Shown piece by piece: positions 15,615-25,060 of a stretch of 36,854 nt of DNA (the first letter of the stretch is position 1; each line of letters opens with the position of its first letter). The notes beneath the pieces are model-generated. The model searched no databases and was not told where the DNA came from. It was given only the letters and a program-made list of their open reading frames with translations. The DNA is taken from contig JAUIGO010000028.1 in the NCBI GenBank assembly GCA_030429955.1, positions 1 through 36,854 of the forward strand. The letters run 5' to 3'. The position numbers and the translations under genes are program-made. The DNA is from Bacteroidia bacterium (lineage in GTDB: Bacteria; Bacteroidota; Bacteroidia; Flavobacteriales; Flavobacteriaceae).

Positions 15615-16505
15615 TTAGAAATCTATATTTCTCCATTTACTTGAGTGCATAGGAGCTATCTTGGAAAGTGTTGTAACCAATTTTGTAATATCAACACTAG
15701 GTCCTTCTGAGAAAATTTCTTCTATTTCATCTGCTTTAGCGTCAAAAAACACACGTAGAATGAATGAGTTTGGACGTCGTGAATTCATTGTTTGAAAACT
15801 TGTTAAAGCATTTGAGATGGTTTCTTTTCCCTTTTTCGGGTTTTCATACATATTATCCAAGCCCATTCTGTGGTAATTGTAAAGTACTTCTCTATATTCT
15901 TTATACGTAGGAGACATAATGTTATCTAGAAGTGCACTTCTGGTTTGATCGCCTCCTGATGGTGGTTCCCAGCCTTTTGCGCTATTTTGCTGCGAATAGC
16001 CTACAATGGTTCTCGCTTGTTCATAATAAGATTGGCCTCCATTACGCTCAAATGTATCTGCGTCCATTGCTAAAATCATGTACACATGAAAAGCAATAAC
16101 TGATACTAAATTAGACTCAAATTGTGTTGGGCTAAAATTTAGATTTTGAAATTCTAAATATTGAAAATTAAAGTCTCTATCATTAAAATTATAAATTGGA
16201 GATTCGTAAGTTGAGTTATAAATTGGACGTGACGATTGTACTTGAATGGATGCTTGAAAGGAGTCGCTATTATAATCTTCAATAATAATGACCATACTTG
16301 CATTGATACGCTCTTGAGGAGCAACGGTTTTATTAGTCCATTGTGTGTTGTTTACAAATTCTTGAAGTTGTTTCTCTAATGTTTTGAAAACTTGTACATT
16401 TTCATTTCCTGTTTGTTGTGCATTGACAACGAGGGTACAGTTTAGTTCTTGAGAAAAAGCTGTTAGAGTAAAAAAGGATGAGAGTATAAATAAACAATTA
16501 CGCAT
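15615..16505 (-). CDS. DUF4835 family protein (PorD-like, T9SS-associated)
   Basis: This 296-residue protein has a Sec signal peptide (MRNCLFILSSFFTLTAFSQ) and is predicted periplasmic or outer-membrane-associated. It matches the Bacteroidota-restricted DUF4835 family, which current annotation links to type IX secretion as PorD; I recall that link from naming, not from direct evidence. Recognisable blocks include QLQEFVNNTQWTN, PIYNSTYESPIYNFNDRDF and the C-terminal MHSSKWRNIDF. Its start overlaps the coaBC stop by 8 bp, an arrangement common in Flavobacteriaceae. Confidence 0.8.
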   Translation of the reverse strand: MRNCLFILSSFFTLTAFSQELNCTLVVNAQQTGNENVQVFKTLEKQLQEFVNNTQWTNKTVAPQERINASMVIIIEDYNSDSFQASIQVQSSRPIYNSTYESPIYNFNDRDFNFQYLEFQNLNFSPTQFESNLVSVIAFHVYMILAMDADTFERNGGQSYYEQARTIVGYSQQNSAKGWEPPSGGDQTRSALLDNIMSPTYKEYREVLYNYHRMGLDNMYENPKKGKETISNALTSFQTMNSRRPNSFILRVFFDAKADEIEEIFSEGPSVDITKLVTTLSKIAPMHSSKWRNIDF

Positions 16506-17709
16506 CGATGAGTTTTAGTATTTCGCCTAAAATATCCTGAGCTACTTCTGCTTTGGATTTTAAGTTATAATTAGTAATATTTTCTTCACTATCTATTAAG
16601 GTAACCTTATTTGTGTTTCCACCAAAACCAGCACCTTTGTCACTTAACGAATTTAAAACAATTAAATCTAAATTTTTAGTTTTTAGCTTTTTAATTGCGT
16701 TTTCAATTTCGTTATTAGTCTCTAAAGCAAAACCAACTAAGAGTTGTTTCTTTTTTATTTTACCAAGCGAGGCTAATATATCTTTTGTTTTTTCTAGCTC
16801 TAATGTTAACGTTGCATCTTTCTTTTTTATTTTTTTATCTGCAACATATTTCGGTTTATAATCTGCAACTGCTGCTGAAAGAATGGCAACATCTGAATTT
16901 TTAAAATAAGCATGCACTGCTTCATACATATCATTGGCACTCACAACAGGAATAACTTTAATAGCGTCATTATCTGTTTTCTGATGTGTTGGTCCAGAAA
17001 CTAAAATCACCTCAGCACCTAAATTGGCAGCTGCCTTAGCAATTTCAAAACCCATTTTACCGCTAGAGTGATTGCCTATAAACCGAACTGGATCAATGGC
17101 TTCGTAAGTTGGCCCTGCTGTAATGAGTATTTTTTTATTGTAAAGAGGCAACCCTTTTATGATATGATTTTCTAAAAATTTAATAATATTCTCTGGCTCA
17201 GCCATTCTGCCTTCACCAACCAAACCACTCGCTAATTCTCCAGATTCAGCAGGAATCATGATGTTGCCAAAACTCTCTAAAGTACTCAAAGAGGCTTTTG
17301 TAGATTTGTGTTTGTACATATCTAAATCCATTGCTGGTGCAAAATACACTGGACATTTTGCAGATAAATAGGTTGCCAAAAGGAGATTGTCACTGTTTCC
17401 AGTTGCCATTTTTGACAGTGTATTTGCAGTAGCAGGAGCTATGAGGAAAAAATCCGCCCAAAGACCAAGTTCAACATGATTGTTCCATGTGTCATTTTCA
17501 TCATCGTCATTAGTAAATGATGATAGTACTGGATTTTTAGATAATGTTGATAAGGTTAAAGGTGTAACGAAGTCTTTTGAAGCAGGTGTCATAACGACCT
17601 TTACGTTAGCACCTGCTTTAATAAATAGCCTCACTAAAGAGGCAGTCTTATATGCAGCAATACCAGCAGTTATGCCTAATAGTATATTTTTGCCGCTTAG
17701 AATAGACAT
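16498..17709 (-). CDS. coaBC: Bifunctional phosphopantothenoylcysteine decarboxylase/phosphopantothenate-cysteine ligase
   Basis: This 403-residue protein makes 4'-phosphopantetheine from 4'-phosphopantothenate, cysteine and CTP. The N-terminal flavin decarboxylase CoaC (about 1-185) has GITAGIAAYK, the catalytic His78 in NNHVELG, APATANTLSKMA and the PAMDLDMY segment. The C-terminal ligase CoaB (about 192-403) begins ILITAGPTYEAIDPVRFI, with NHSSGKMG and LSAAVADY. Together with coaE (8664-9263) this window holds two CoA-synthesis genes. It sits between rpoZ (3 nt upstream) and the DUF4835 gene (overlap). Confidence 0.95.
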   Translation of the reverse strand: MSILSGKNILLGITAGIAAYKTASLVRLFIKAGANVKVVMTPASKDFVTPLTLSTLSKNPVLSSFTNDDDENDTWNNHVELGLWADFFLIAPATANTLSKMATGNSDNLLLATYLSAKCPVYFAPAMDLDMYKHKSTKASLSTLESFGNIMIPAESGELASGLVGEGRMAEPENIIKFLENHIIKGLPLYNKKILITAGPTYEAIDPVRFIGNHSSGKMGFEIAKAAANLGAEVILVSGPTHQKTDNDAIKVIPVVSANDMYEAVHAYFKNSDVAILSAAVADYKPKYVADKKIKKKDATLTLELEKTKDILASLGKIKKKQLLVGFALETNNEIENAIKKLKTKNLDLIVLNSLSDKGAGFGGNTNKVTLIDSEENITNYNLKSKAEVAQDILGEILKLIDA

Positions 17710-17712
17710 GAG

Positions 17713-18045
17713 TTATACTTCTTGAGAGTCTTCCTCAGTGTTTCTGTAGTAAATCTTGTCTTTTAACCATTCTTGAACAGCAAGAGCGTGAGGTTTAGGT
17801 AATTTTTCATAAAACTTAGATACTTCAATTTGCTCTTTGTTTTCAAAAATTTCTTCCAAACTGTCATTGTATGTAGCAAATTCTTCCAACTTATCAATAA
17901 GCTCTTTTCTTATTTCAGTATTGATTTGCTCTGCTCTTCTAGATATCACTGAAATTGCTTCATAGATGTTTCCTGTTGGAGCATCAATCTCATTTCTGTC
18001 ATACGTTACAGTATTTACAGGAGCATTTACTTTTTTTAAATCCAT
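17713..18045 (-). CDS. rpoZ: RNA polymerase omega subunit (Bacteroidota type)
   Basis: This 110-residue protein matches the longer Bacteroidota form of omega. It has the conserved GNIYEAISVISRRAEQIN helix (residues about 25-42), which packs on the beta' subunit, and an acidic C-terminal extension (KLPKPHALAVQEWL). It is often missed because similarity to E. coli omega is low. It lies 11 nt after bamD and 3 nt before coaBC, the usual flavobacterial order, and so is co-transcribed with both. Confidence 0.9.
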   Translation of the reverse strand: MDLKKVNAPVNTVTYDRNEIDAPTGNIYEAISVISRRAEQINTEIRKELIDKLEEFATYNDSLEEIFENKEQIEVSKFYEKLPKPHALAVQEWLKDKIYYRNTEEDSQEV

Positions 18046-18056
18046 CTTTATTTTAA

Positions 18057-18869
18057 TTAACTTTTTGAATTATATCCTTGTAACAATGTTTCTAATTCTT
18101 CGTACATTGCATCAACTTCTTCACTATATTTTGATTCTACAAACGCTTTTTTAAATGCATTATAGTATGCAATTGCATCTTTTAAACGTTGTTCTTTTTT
18201 CCATTCAACACTGTTTACTGCCAATTTGTATGCAGAATCAAGTCTGTAATACATGGCATCTTCTTTTAGCGAAGTTCCAGGGAAATCAATAATAAAATTA
18301 TCAAAAGCTGTAATTGCAGCTTGATAATCTCTACTATAAGGCCCTGTTTTATTGTATCCTTTTGCAATTTCAAATGCCTTTTTTTCTAATTTAAAATCAA
18401 GTTCCCTTACTAATGTATTTGCTTCGGCCAAATATTCAGAGTCTGGATAACTGTTAATAAAATCTTGTAATTTATTAATAGCATCAACGGTTTCCTTTTG
18501 CTCTTTTGAGTAAACTGGCGACAACTGATAGTAACTTTTCGCACCCAAAAAGGCCATTTCCTGAACTTTTTCACTTTCAGGATAAGCACTTACAAAACGT
18601 TCCATTTGGTAGTTTGCCGTATAGTAATCTTTCATTTCGTAAAATGTTTTAGAGTACATATACATTAATTTTTCAGCTTGTGGCTTACCACGATATTTAG
18701 GCACAATTTGCACAAACAATCTATTTGCCTTGTTATATTTTCCAGCATCAAAAAGTTCTGTTCCCATAGCGAACTTTACCGAAATATCTTCAGATTTCAA
18801 GGCTTTTTGATATTCACTACATGAACTCAATGCAATTACAACAACTGCGATGTAAAAAAGTTTCTTCAT
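18057..18869 (-). CDS. bamD: Outer membrane protein assembly factor BamD
   Basis: This 270-residue lipoprotein has signal MKKLFYIAVVVIALSSC with lipidated Cys17. The rest is tetratricopeptide-like helical repeats (YNKANRLFVQIVPKYRGKPQAE is split across the first two), matching the usual BamD length. BamD is an essential lipoprotein of the BAM complex, anchored to the inner leaflet of the outer membrane, and assists folding of beta-barrel proteins. Its post-Cys residues (SEYQK) do not resemble a surface-export signal, as expected for a periplasm-facing protein. It is the first gene of the operon running to recN, with a -7 box close upstream. Confidence 0.93.
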   Translation of the reverse strand: MKKLFYIAVVVIALSSCSEYQKALKSEDISVKFAMGTELFDAGKYNKANRLFVQIVPKYRGKPQAEKLMYMYSKTFYEMKDYYTANYQMERFVSAYPESEKVQEMAFLGAKSYYQLSPVYSKEQKETVDAINKLQDFINSYPDSEYLAEANTLVRELDFKLEKKAFEIAKGYNKTGPYSRDYQAAITAFDNFIIDFPGTSLKEDAMYYRLDSAYKLAVNSVEWKKEQRLKDAIAYYNAFKKAFVESKYSEEVDAMYEELETLLQGYNSKS

Positions 18870-18885
18870 AATTTTAAACAGACTG

Positions 18886-18893
18886 CAAAAGTA
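18886..18893 (-). promoter_or_regulatory. Putative -7 box (TACTTTTG) of the bamD operon
   Basis: This exact TAnnTTTG match on the minus strand ends 16 nt before the bamD ATG (18869). A T-rich TGTTTT lies 19 nt upstream where a -33 element is expected. Position at the head of a six-gene run supports the call. Confidence 0.5.
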
Positions 18894-18918
18894 GGTATTT
18901 CAAACGAATTTTAAAACA

Positions 18919-18938
18919 TTAATTTAATGCTAAATTAA
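18919..18938. repeat. AT-only palindrome upstream of the bamD promoter
   Basis: TTAATTTA (18919-18926) and TAAATTAA (18931-18938) form a perfect 8-bp inverted repeat around ATGC. It starts 26 bp upstream of the bamD -7 box and lies 38 bp downstream of the dapA stop. It could be an operator or a weak dapA terminator without a U-tract. Confidence 0.35.
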
Positions 18939-18975
18939 AGTGATATTTTACAGCATTGAAAGGTTTAAGGTATAT

Positions 18976-19857
18976 TTAACTTTTGTAGTTTGAAATGTAT
19001 GAGTTTATTCGTGCTTTTAAATTATCTGAAGCCTTTACCAATGGTAATCTCACAGTATCACTACATAAACCTAAACCATTAAAAACTGCTTTGATTCCTG
19101 CTGGATTGTTTTCTTCAAAAATCATACTAGTAATGTCCATAAAGTTGAAATGTAGGCTGTATGCTTCTTTTGCTTTTCCTAGTAGTCCCAACTGAATCAT
19201 TCTTGAAAAATCTTTTGGAAATGCTTGCCCAAGAACTGAAATTACTCCTGCTCCACCAGCCAAAACCACTCCAAGTGCCAAATCATCATCACCAGAAATA
19301 ATCAAAAAATCTTTTGGTTTGTTTTTGAGTAATTCCAAGTACTGTTGCTGGTTGTTACCTGCTTCTTTAACTGCTACAATATTTGCAAAATCCCTTGCAA
19401 GTCGCAACGTAGTTTCTGGAAGCATGTTTTTTGAGGTCCTTCCAGGTACATTGTACAAAATAATTGGAATTGGCGATACTTTTGATATTGCTTTAAAATG
19501 TTGATATAAACCTTCTTGAGTTGGCTTACTATAATATGGAGACACAGATAATAGTGCCGAAATATCACTTAAATCTGTGTTTTTAATTTCATTGATTACC
19601 TCTGCAGTGTTATTTCCTCCAATTCCCAAAACCAATGGTACTCTTTGGTTGTTTGTTTCAGAAATTGTTTTAATGATTTGCTGTTTTTCAGACTTACTTA
19701 CAGTCACGCTTTCTCCTGTAGTTCCCATAATTACAAGATAATTTGTTCCGTTTTCAATATTGAAATTAACAATATTTCTCAGTGCATCATGATCTACACT
19801 TAAATCATCTCTAAATGGTGTTACTAATGCTACTCCAGTTCCTATGAGCTCTTTCAT
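18976..19857 (-). CDS. dapA: 4-hydroxy-tetrahydrodipicolinate synthase
   Basis: This 293-residue TIM-barrel enzyme condenses pyruvate with aspartate semialdehyde, the first committed step to diaminopimelate and lysine. GTGVALVTPF is at the N-terminus, GTTGES (45-50) binds pyruvate, Tyr135 in ILYNVPGRTS belongs to the proton relay, and Lys164 in VAVKEAGN forms the Schiff base. Length is standard. Its ATG follows the stop of the DUF6913 gene after one base, so the two are probably co-translated. Confidence 0.95.
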   Translation of the reverse strand: MKELIGTGVALVTPFRDDLSVDHDALRNIVNFNIENGTNYLVIMGTTGESVTVSKSEKQQIIKTISETNNQRVPLVLGIGGNNTAEVINEIKNTDLSDISALLSVSPYYSKPTQEGLYQHFKAISKVSPIPIILYNVPGRTSKNMLPETTLRLARDFANIVAVKEAGNNQQQYLELLKNKPKDFLIISGDDDLALGVVLAGGAGVISVLGQAFPKDFSRMIQLGLLGKAKEAYSLHFNFMDITSMIFEENNPAGIKAVFNGLGLCSDTVRLPLVKASDNLKARINSYISNYKS

Positions 19858-19858
19858 T

Positions 19859-20377
19859 TTAAATTTTATTAAATACTTTAAGGTATTTTATTAACTCGTT
19901 TTTAAATATGTTTATTTGATTGGGTTCAATATTTATTATAAAATCGTACAATCTTTCATCTTTATTTGTAATTCCAATTTTAAAATTAGCTTTTGATATG
20001 GTTGTTGCCATGTTAAGCTCCAGATTGTCATTTTGATAATAACTTATAAGCGCATCAAAAGGTTCGTTTACAAAATCAATTAAATCCACACCTTCAATTT
20101 TTCCTTTCCATCCAAAATTTTCTGGATAAAAATAAGCATCCCAACTGTTTGGTCTTGATTTTGCGTCATCAATAAATGTTATGAATTTTACTTTGTTTTC
20201 GTTTATACCTATTTCTTTAAAAACATGTCTTATCTGATCGTAGTTTTTAAACTCATTATGATTAAAAATCACACCAACATATTTAATAGGCCTCTCATCC
20301 ACAGAAGCTTTTCTATTGTTTAATATATTGTTGATATATTTTTGATTAGATTTTTTCTTTAATCGTTTAAAAAACAT
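19859..20377 (-). CDS. DUF6913 family protein of unknown function
   Basis: This 172-residue basic, soluble protein begins with FFKRLKKKSNQKYINNILNNR. It resembles the flavobacterial family I know as DUF6913, which is consistently found directly ahead of dapA. No catalytic motif, signal peptide or membrane helix is visible. A central stretch (FVNEPFDALISYYQNDNLEL) is the best conserved by memory. The one-base gap to dapA suggests a role tied to DapA dosage or to diaminopimelate/peptidoglycan supply, which is inference from context only. Confidence 0.75.
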   Translation of the reverse strand: MFFKRLKKKSNQKYINNILNNRKASVDERPIKYVGVIFNHNEFKNYDQIRHVFKEIGINENKVKFITFIDDAKSRPNSWDAYFYPENFGWKGKIEGVDLIDFVNEPFDALISYYQNDNLELNMATTISKANFKIGITNKDERLYDFIINIEPNQINIFKNELIKYLKVFNKI

Positions 20378-20395
20378 TTAATTTTATACTTTCCA

Positions 20396-20403
20396 CAAAT
20401 GTA
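20396..20403 (-). promoter_or_regulatory. Putative -7 box (TACATTTG) of the DUF6913-dapA operon
   Basis: This exact TAnnTTTG match on the minus strand ends 18 nt before the ATG at 20377. It lies in the 43-bp gap shared with the divergent nucleotidase gene, so the two promoters must overlap. Confidence 0.45.
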
Positions 20404-20420
20404 AGAAACAAGTGATAAAA

Positions 20421-21200
20421 ATGATATTGAAAAACAACATAATAATGCTCTTTAAAAATTTTATTTTATGCTTTTTTGTGGTTTGCTTTATGTCTTGTAA
20501 GGAAGAAATGTATCTGGAAAAGATTGAAGGCAAACGCATTGAAATAAATGATTCTTTGGTTGGAGTTTCAAAGATTGAAGATTTTATAAAACCATACAGG
20601 GAACACGTTAACAATACTTTAGACAGTGTTTTGGCGTATTCAGCAGGCACTTACTCAAAAACTGATGGAGATCTTAACACCGCTATTGGAAACCTTATGG
20701 CTGATGCTGTGCTAGAGGAAGCCAATGCTGTTTTTGAGTCTAGAACTGGGAAGAAAATAGACATGGTTTTACTTAATCATGGAGGTATTAGGGCTATATT
20801 ATCAAAAGGAAATGTTACTACACGAACCGCTTATGAAATTATGCCTTTTGAAAATAGCGTAGTTGTTGCCAGTCTAAAGGGGACTCATATAAATGAAATG
20901 ATTGCATATTTACAAAAGGCTAAACGTGCTCATCCAATTTCTGGGTTGAGCATAAAACTGAATAACAATTATGAGCTTATTGAGGCAAAAATAAATGATA
21001 TTGCAATTGACGAAAACAAAACTTACTATGTTGCAACAAACGATTATTTATACAGTGGAGGCGATAGTATGGACTTTTTTCAACAAAGTGATTCGTTGTA
21101 TGTTTTAGATTATAAAATAAGAAATGTTTTAATTGATTATTTCTCTAAAAAAGACACCATCAATCCTGTTATTGATAATAGATTTATTAAAACAAATTAA
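20421..21200 (+). CDS. 5'-nucleotidase C-terminal domain lipoprotein
   Basis: From ATG 20421 this gives 259 residues (GTG 20412 and ATG 20445 are alternatives). The N-terminus is a lipoprotein signal with lipidated Cys26 in CFMSC, followed by KEE, an acidic tail resembling the surface-export signal of Bacteroidota lipoproteins. The rest is the nucleoside-binding C-terminal domain of UshA/5'-nucleotidases: VLLNHGGIRAIL, the TTRTAYEIMPFENSVVVA block and YVATNDYLYSGGDSM. The metallophosphatase domain is absent here and is encoded by the next gene, 10 nt downstream. The two products together should make a working nucleotidase that releases phosphate and nucleoside outside the cytoplasm. Confidence 0.88.
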   Translation: MILKNNIIMLFKNFILCFFVVCFMSCKEEMYLEKIEGKRIEINDSLVGVSKIEDFIKPYREHVNNTLDSVLAYSAGTYSKTDGDLNTAIGNLMADAVLEEANAVFESRTGKKIDMVLLNHGGIRAILSKGNVTTRTAYEIMPFENSVVVASLKGTHINEMIAYLQKAKRAHPISGLSIKLNNNYELIEAKINDIAIDENKTYYVATNDYLYSGGDSMDFFQQSDSLYVLDYKIRNVLIDYFSKKDTINPVIDNRFIKTN

Positions 21201-21210
21201 GCTTATTAAT

Positions 21211-22128
21211 ATGAAAAGAAGAGATTTTATACAACAATCTGTAGCTGGAGCTGCTTTGGTAGGCTTAGGAAGTTTATCATTACAGTCATTAACCACAGTT
21301 CCAGATCAACGAAAAATAACCATACTGCACACCAACGATGTACATAGTCATATTGATCCTTTTGGACCAGAAGATGGAAGAAATGCCAACAAAGGAGGTG
21401 TTGCAAGAAGAGCAAGTTTGATAGAATCAATCAGAAAAGAAAGTCCAAATACTTTGTTACTCGATGCAGGTGATATTTTTCAAGGCACTCCATATTTCAA
21501 CTATTATGGTGGTGAACTGGAGTTTAAACTTATGAGTATGCTAAAATACGATTTAGCTACCATTGGTAACCATGATTTTGACAATGGTATAGATGGCTTA
21601 TATGCACAATTACCTCATGCAAAATTCGATTTTGTCTCTGCTAATTACGATTTTTCAAATACTGTTTTAGATACACATGTTAAACCTTACAAAACCTTTC
21701 TTAAAGAAGGTGTGAAAATTGGTGTTTTCGGCTTAGGAATTGAACTAGATGGACTTGTTATTAAAGAGCTATATAAAGAAACTAAATATCTCGATCCAAT
21801 TGAGATAGCTCAAGATATGAGCAGGGTTTTAAAAGAAGAAGAAAAGTGTGATTTAATCATTTGTTTATCTCACATTGGTTATTATTATAAAAACACTCCA
21901 GATTTGGTATCTGATCTTAATTTGGCTCGAGCAACAAAAGATATTGATTTAATAATTGGTGGACATACGCATACTTTTTTACCAAAGCCAACCATTGAAA
22001 AAAACCTAGTAGGCGAAAACGTTCTGATAAACCAAGTTGGTTGTTATGGTCTCTATTTAGGAAAAATAGATTTTTATTTTAATAGAGATAAAACAAAGGC
22101 AGCAAATGGTACTACGATTATAGTTTAG
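21211..22128 (+). CDS. 5'-nucleotidase metallophosphatase domain protein with Tat signal
   Basis: From ATG 21211 this gives 305 residues. An earlier in-frame ATG (21133) lies inside the preceding gene and would spoil the signal. The N-terminus KRRDFIQQSVAGAALVGLG is a twin-arginine signal. Metal ligands of the calcineurin-like phosphoesterase fold appear in order: HTNDVHSH, DAGDIFQG, IGNHDFDNG, CLSHIGYY and GGHTHTF. The protein ends directly after this domain; the substrate-binding domain is in the upstream gene. The domain order on the chromosome is thus C-terminal then N-terminal, the reverse of UshA. Confidence 0.9.
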   Translation: MKRRDFIQQSVAGAALVGLGSLSLQSLTTVPDQRKITILHTNDVHSHIDPFGPEDGRNANKGGVARRASLIESIRKESPNTLLLDAGDIFQGTPYFNYYGGELEFKLMSMLKYDLATIGNHDFDNGIDGLYAQLPHAKFDFVSANYDFSNTVLDTHVKPYKTFLKEGVKIGVFGLGIELDGLVIKELYKETKYLDPIEIAQDMSRVLKEEEKCDLIICLSHIGYYYKNTPDLVSDLNLARATKDIDLIIGGHTHTFLPKPTIEKNLVGENVLINQVGCYGLYLGKIDFYFNRDKTKAANGTTIIV

Positions 22129-22159
22129 TTACAAAAAAATACTATACATATTTAAAAAC

Positions 22160-22909
22160 CTAAGTTTCCAAATTGTTCATAGAAGAACCACTATAAGCTT
22201 CATTTCTTAAGTAACTCATGTTAGATTGAATGTAAAAAAAGCAAAAGGCAAAAATCAGTAACACTGAATAAGTAATATTTAATATGTTTTTGTCTGAGAC
22301 ATAAAAATAAGCTACTTGCATCACTTCGGAAAAAACTATACACAACGAACCTAAAAGTAAATTCATTGCCTTTTTTGAATCCCTACTTATGTAGTTAATT
22401 AAAGTCACAGTTAACAACAACATTATAACTATATTGTAAATAATCTCAATGCTATAATCTAAAATTCCATAAAGAAAATCACTTTTCACTGCTATTTCAG
22501 ATACTAAGTAAACACTGTAAATATCCAAAACGAGTAATATAATGATATGTACAGGAAATCTCTTAATTACACTTTTTAAGTTAATCGATTTAAAAACTTC
22601 TAAAATCAAAAATATATATGCTGTGATATATGCTAAATTTCCTCCATAATAGAGAAAATTATCAACAACAACAGAATAATATGCAAAATATGAAAACACG
22701 CCTGTAAACTCAGCTAAAGCATAAAACAGTAAGAAGTAAAAGAAATGGCTACTTTTAGAATTTCCGCTTATGCAATATAAAACTGTAAGTAATGGCAAAA
22801 TTAATCCTCTCACAATTCCACCAATTAAATCTAATTGAAAGATTTGAAAGCCAATAAAACTAATTGTCAAAACAATTATTATACCTGAAAGTAGTTTACT
22901 TTTTTGCAT
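22160..22909 (-). CDS. Multi-pass membrane protein of unknown function (YhhN-like topology)
   Basis: This 249-residue protein is strongly hydrophobic with about eight predicted helices separated by short loops. Size and helix count resemble YhhN/lysoplasmalogenase-type proteins found in flavobacteria, but I see no motif that proves it. The N-terminus is KSKLLSGIIIVLTISFIG and the C-terminus is a short polar tail (SSMNNLET). It has its own -7 box and the 28-bp ATCGAT dyad upstream, so it is likely a separately regulated single gene. It converges with the nucleotidase gene with a 31-bp gap and no obvious terminator. Confidence 0.65.
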   Translation of the reverse strand: MQKSKLLSGIIIVLTISFIGFQIFQLDLIGGIVRGLILPLLTVLYCISGNSKSSHFFYFLLFYALAEFTGVFSYFAYYSVVVDNFLYYGGNLAYITAYIFLILEVFKSINLKSVIKRFPVHIIILLVLDIYSVYLVSEIAVKSDFLYGILDYSIEIIYNIVIMLLLTVTLINYISRDSKKAMNLLLGSLCIVFSEVMQVAYFYVSDKNILNITYSVLLIFAFCFFYIQSNMSYLRNEAYSGSSMNNLET

Positions 22910-22929
22910 GTTGGCGCAGTTATTTGAAA

Positions 22930-22937
22930 CAAATATA
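22930..22937 (-). promoter_or_regulatory. Putative -7 box (TATATTTG) of the multi-pass membrane protein gene
   Basis: This exact TAnnTTTG match on the minus strand ends 20 nt before the ATG at 22909. The nearer ATCGAT core of the dyad lies 19 bp upstream of the box, where a -33 element would otherwise be, as expected for an activator-dependent promoter. Confidence 0.45.
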
Positions 22938-22955
22938 CTACAAAAAATTACATAT

Positions 22956-22983
22956 AATCGATAATAATTGCATTTTATCGATT
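22956..22983. promoter_or_regulatory. 28-bp dyad AATCGAT-N14-ATCGATT upstream of the membrane protein gene
   Basis: ATCGAT cores lie at 22957-22962 and 22977-22982, exactly 20 bp apart, in a perfect 9-bp inverted repeat (22956-22964 with 22975-22983). The arrangement is the same as at 12933-12960. It sits 47 bp upstream of the start codon, immediately upstream of the -7 box region. Confidence 0.55.
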
Positions 22984-23006
22984 TTTTATACCAATTTAGA
23001 ATATTT

Positions 23007-25010
<2,004 letters not shown>

Positions 25011-25060
25011 TCAGAAAAGTTATCTTTTTAGGCTATATTTAAAGCTTCTAATATACTAAA

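Noticed and set aside
21133-21210. Upstream start for the nucleotidase metallophosphatase protein
   Set aside because: It would add 26 residues read from inside the preceding gene and bury the twin-arginine signal.
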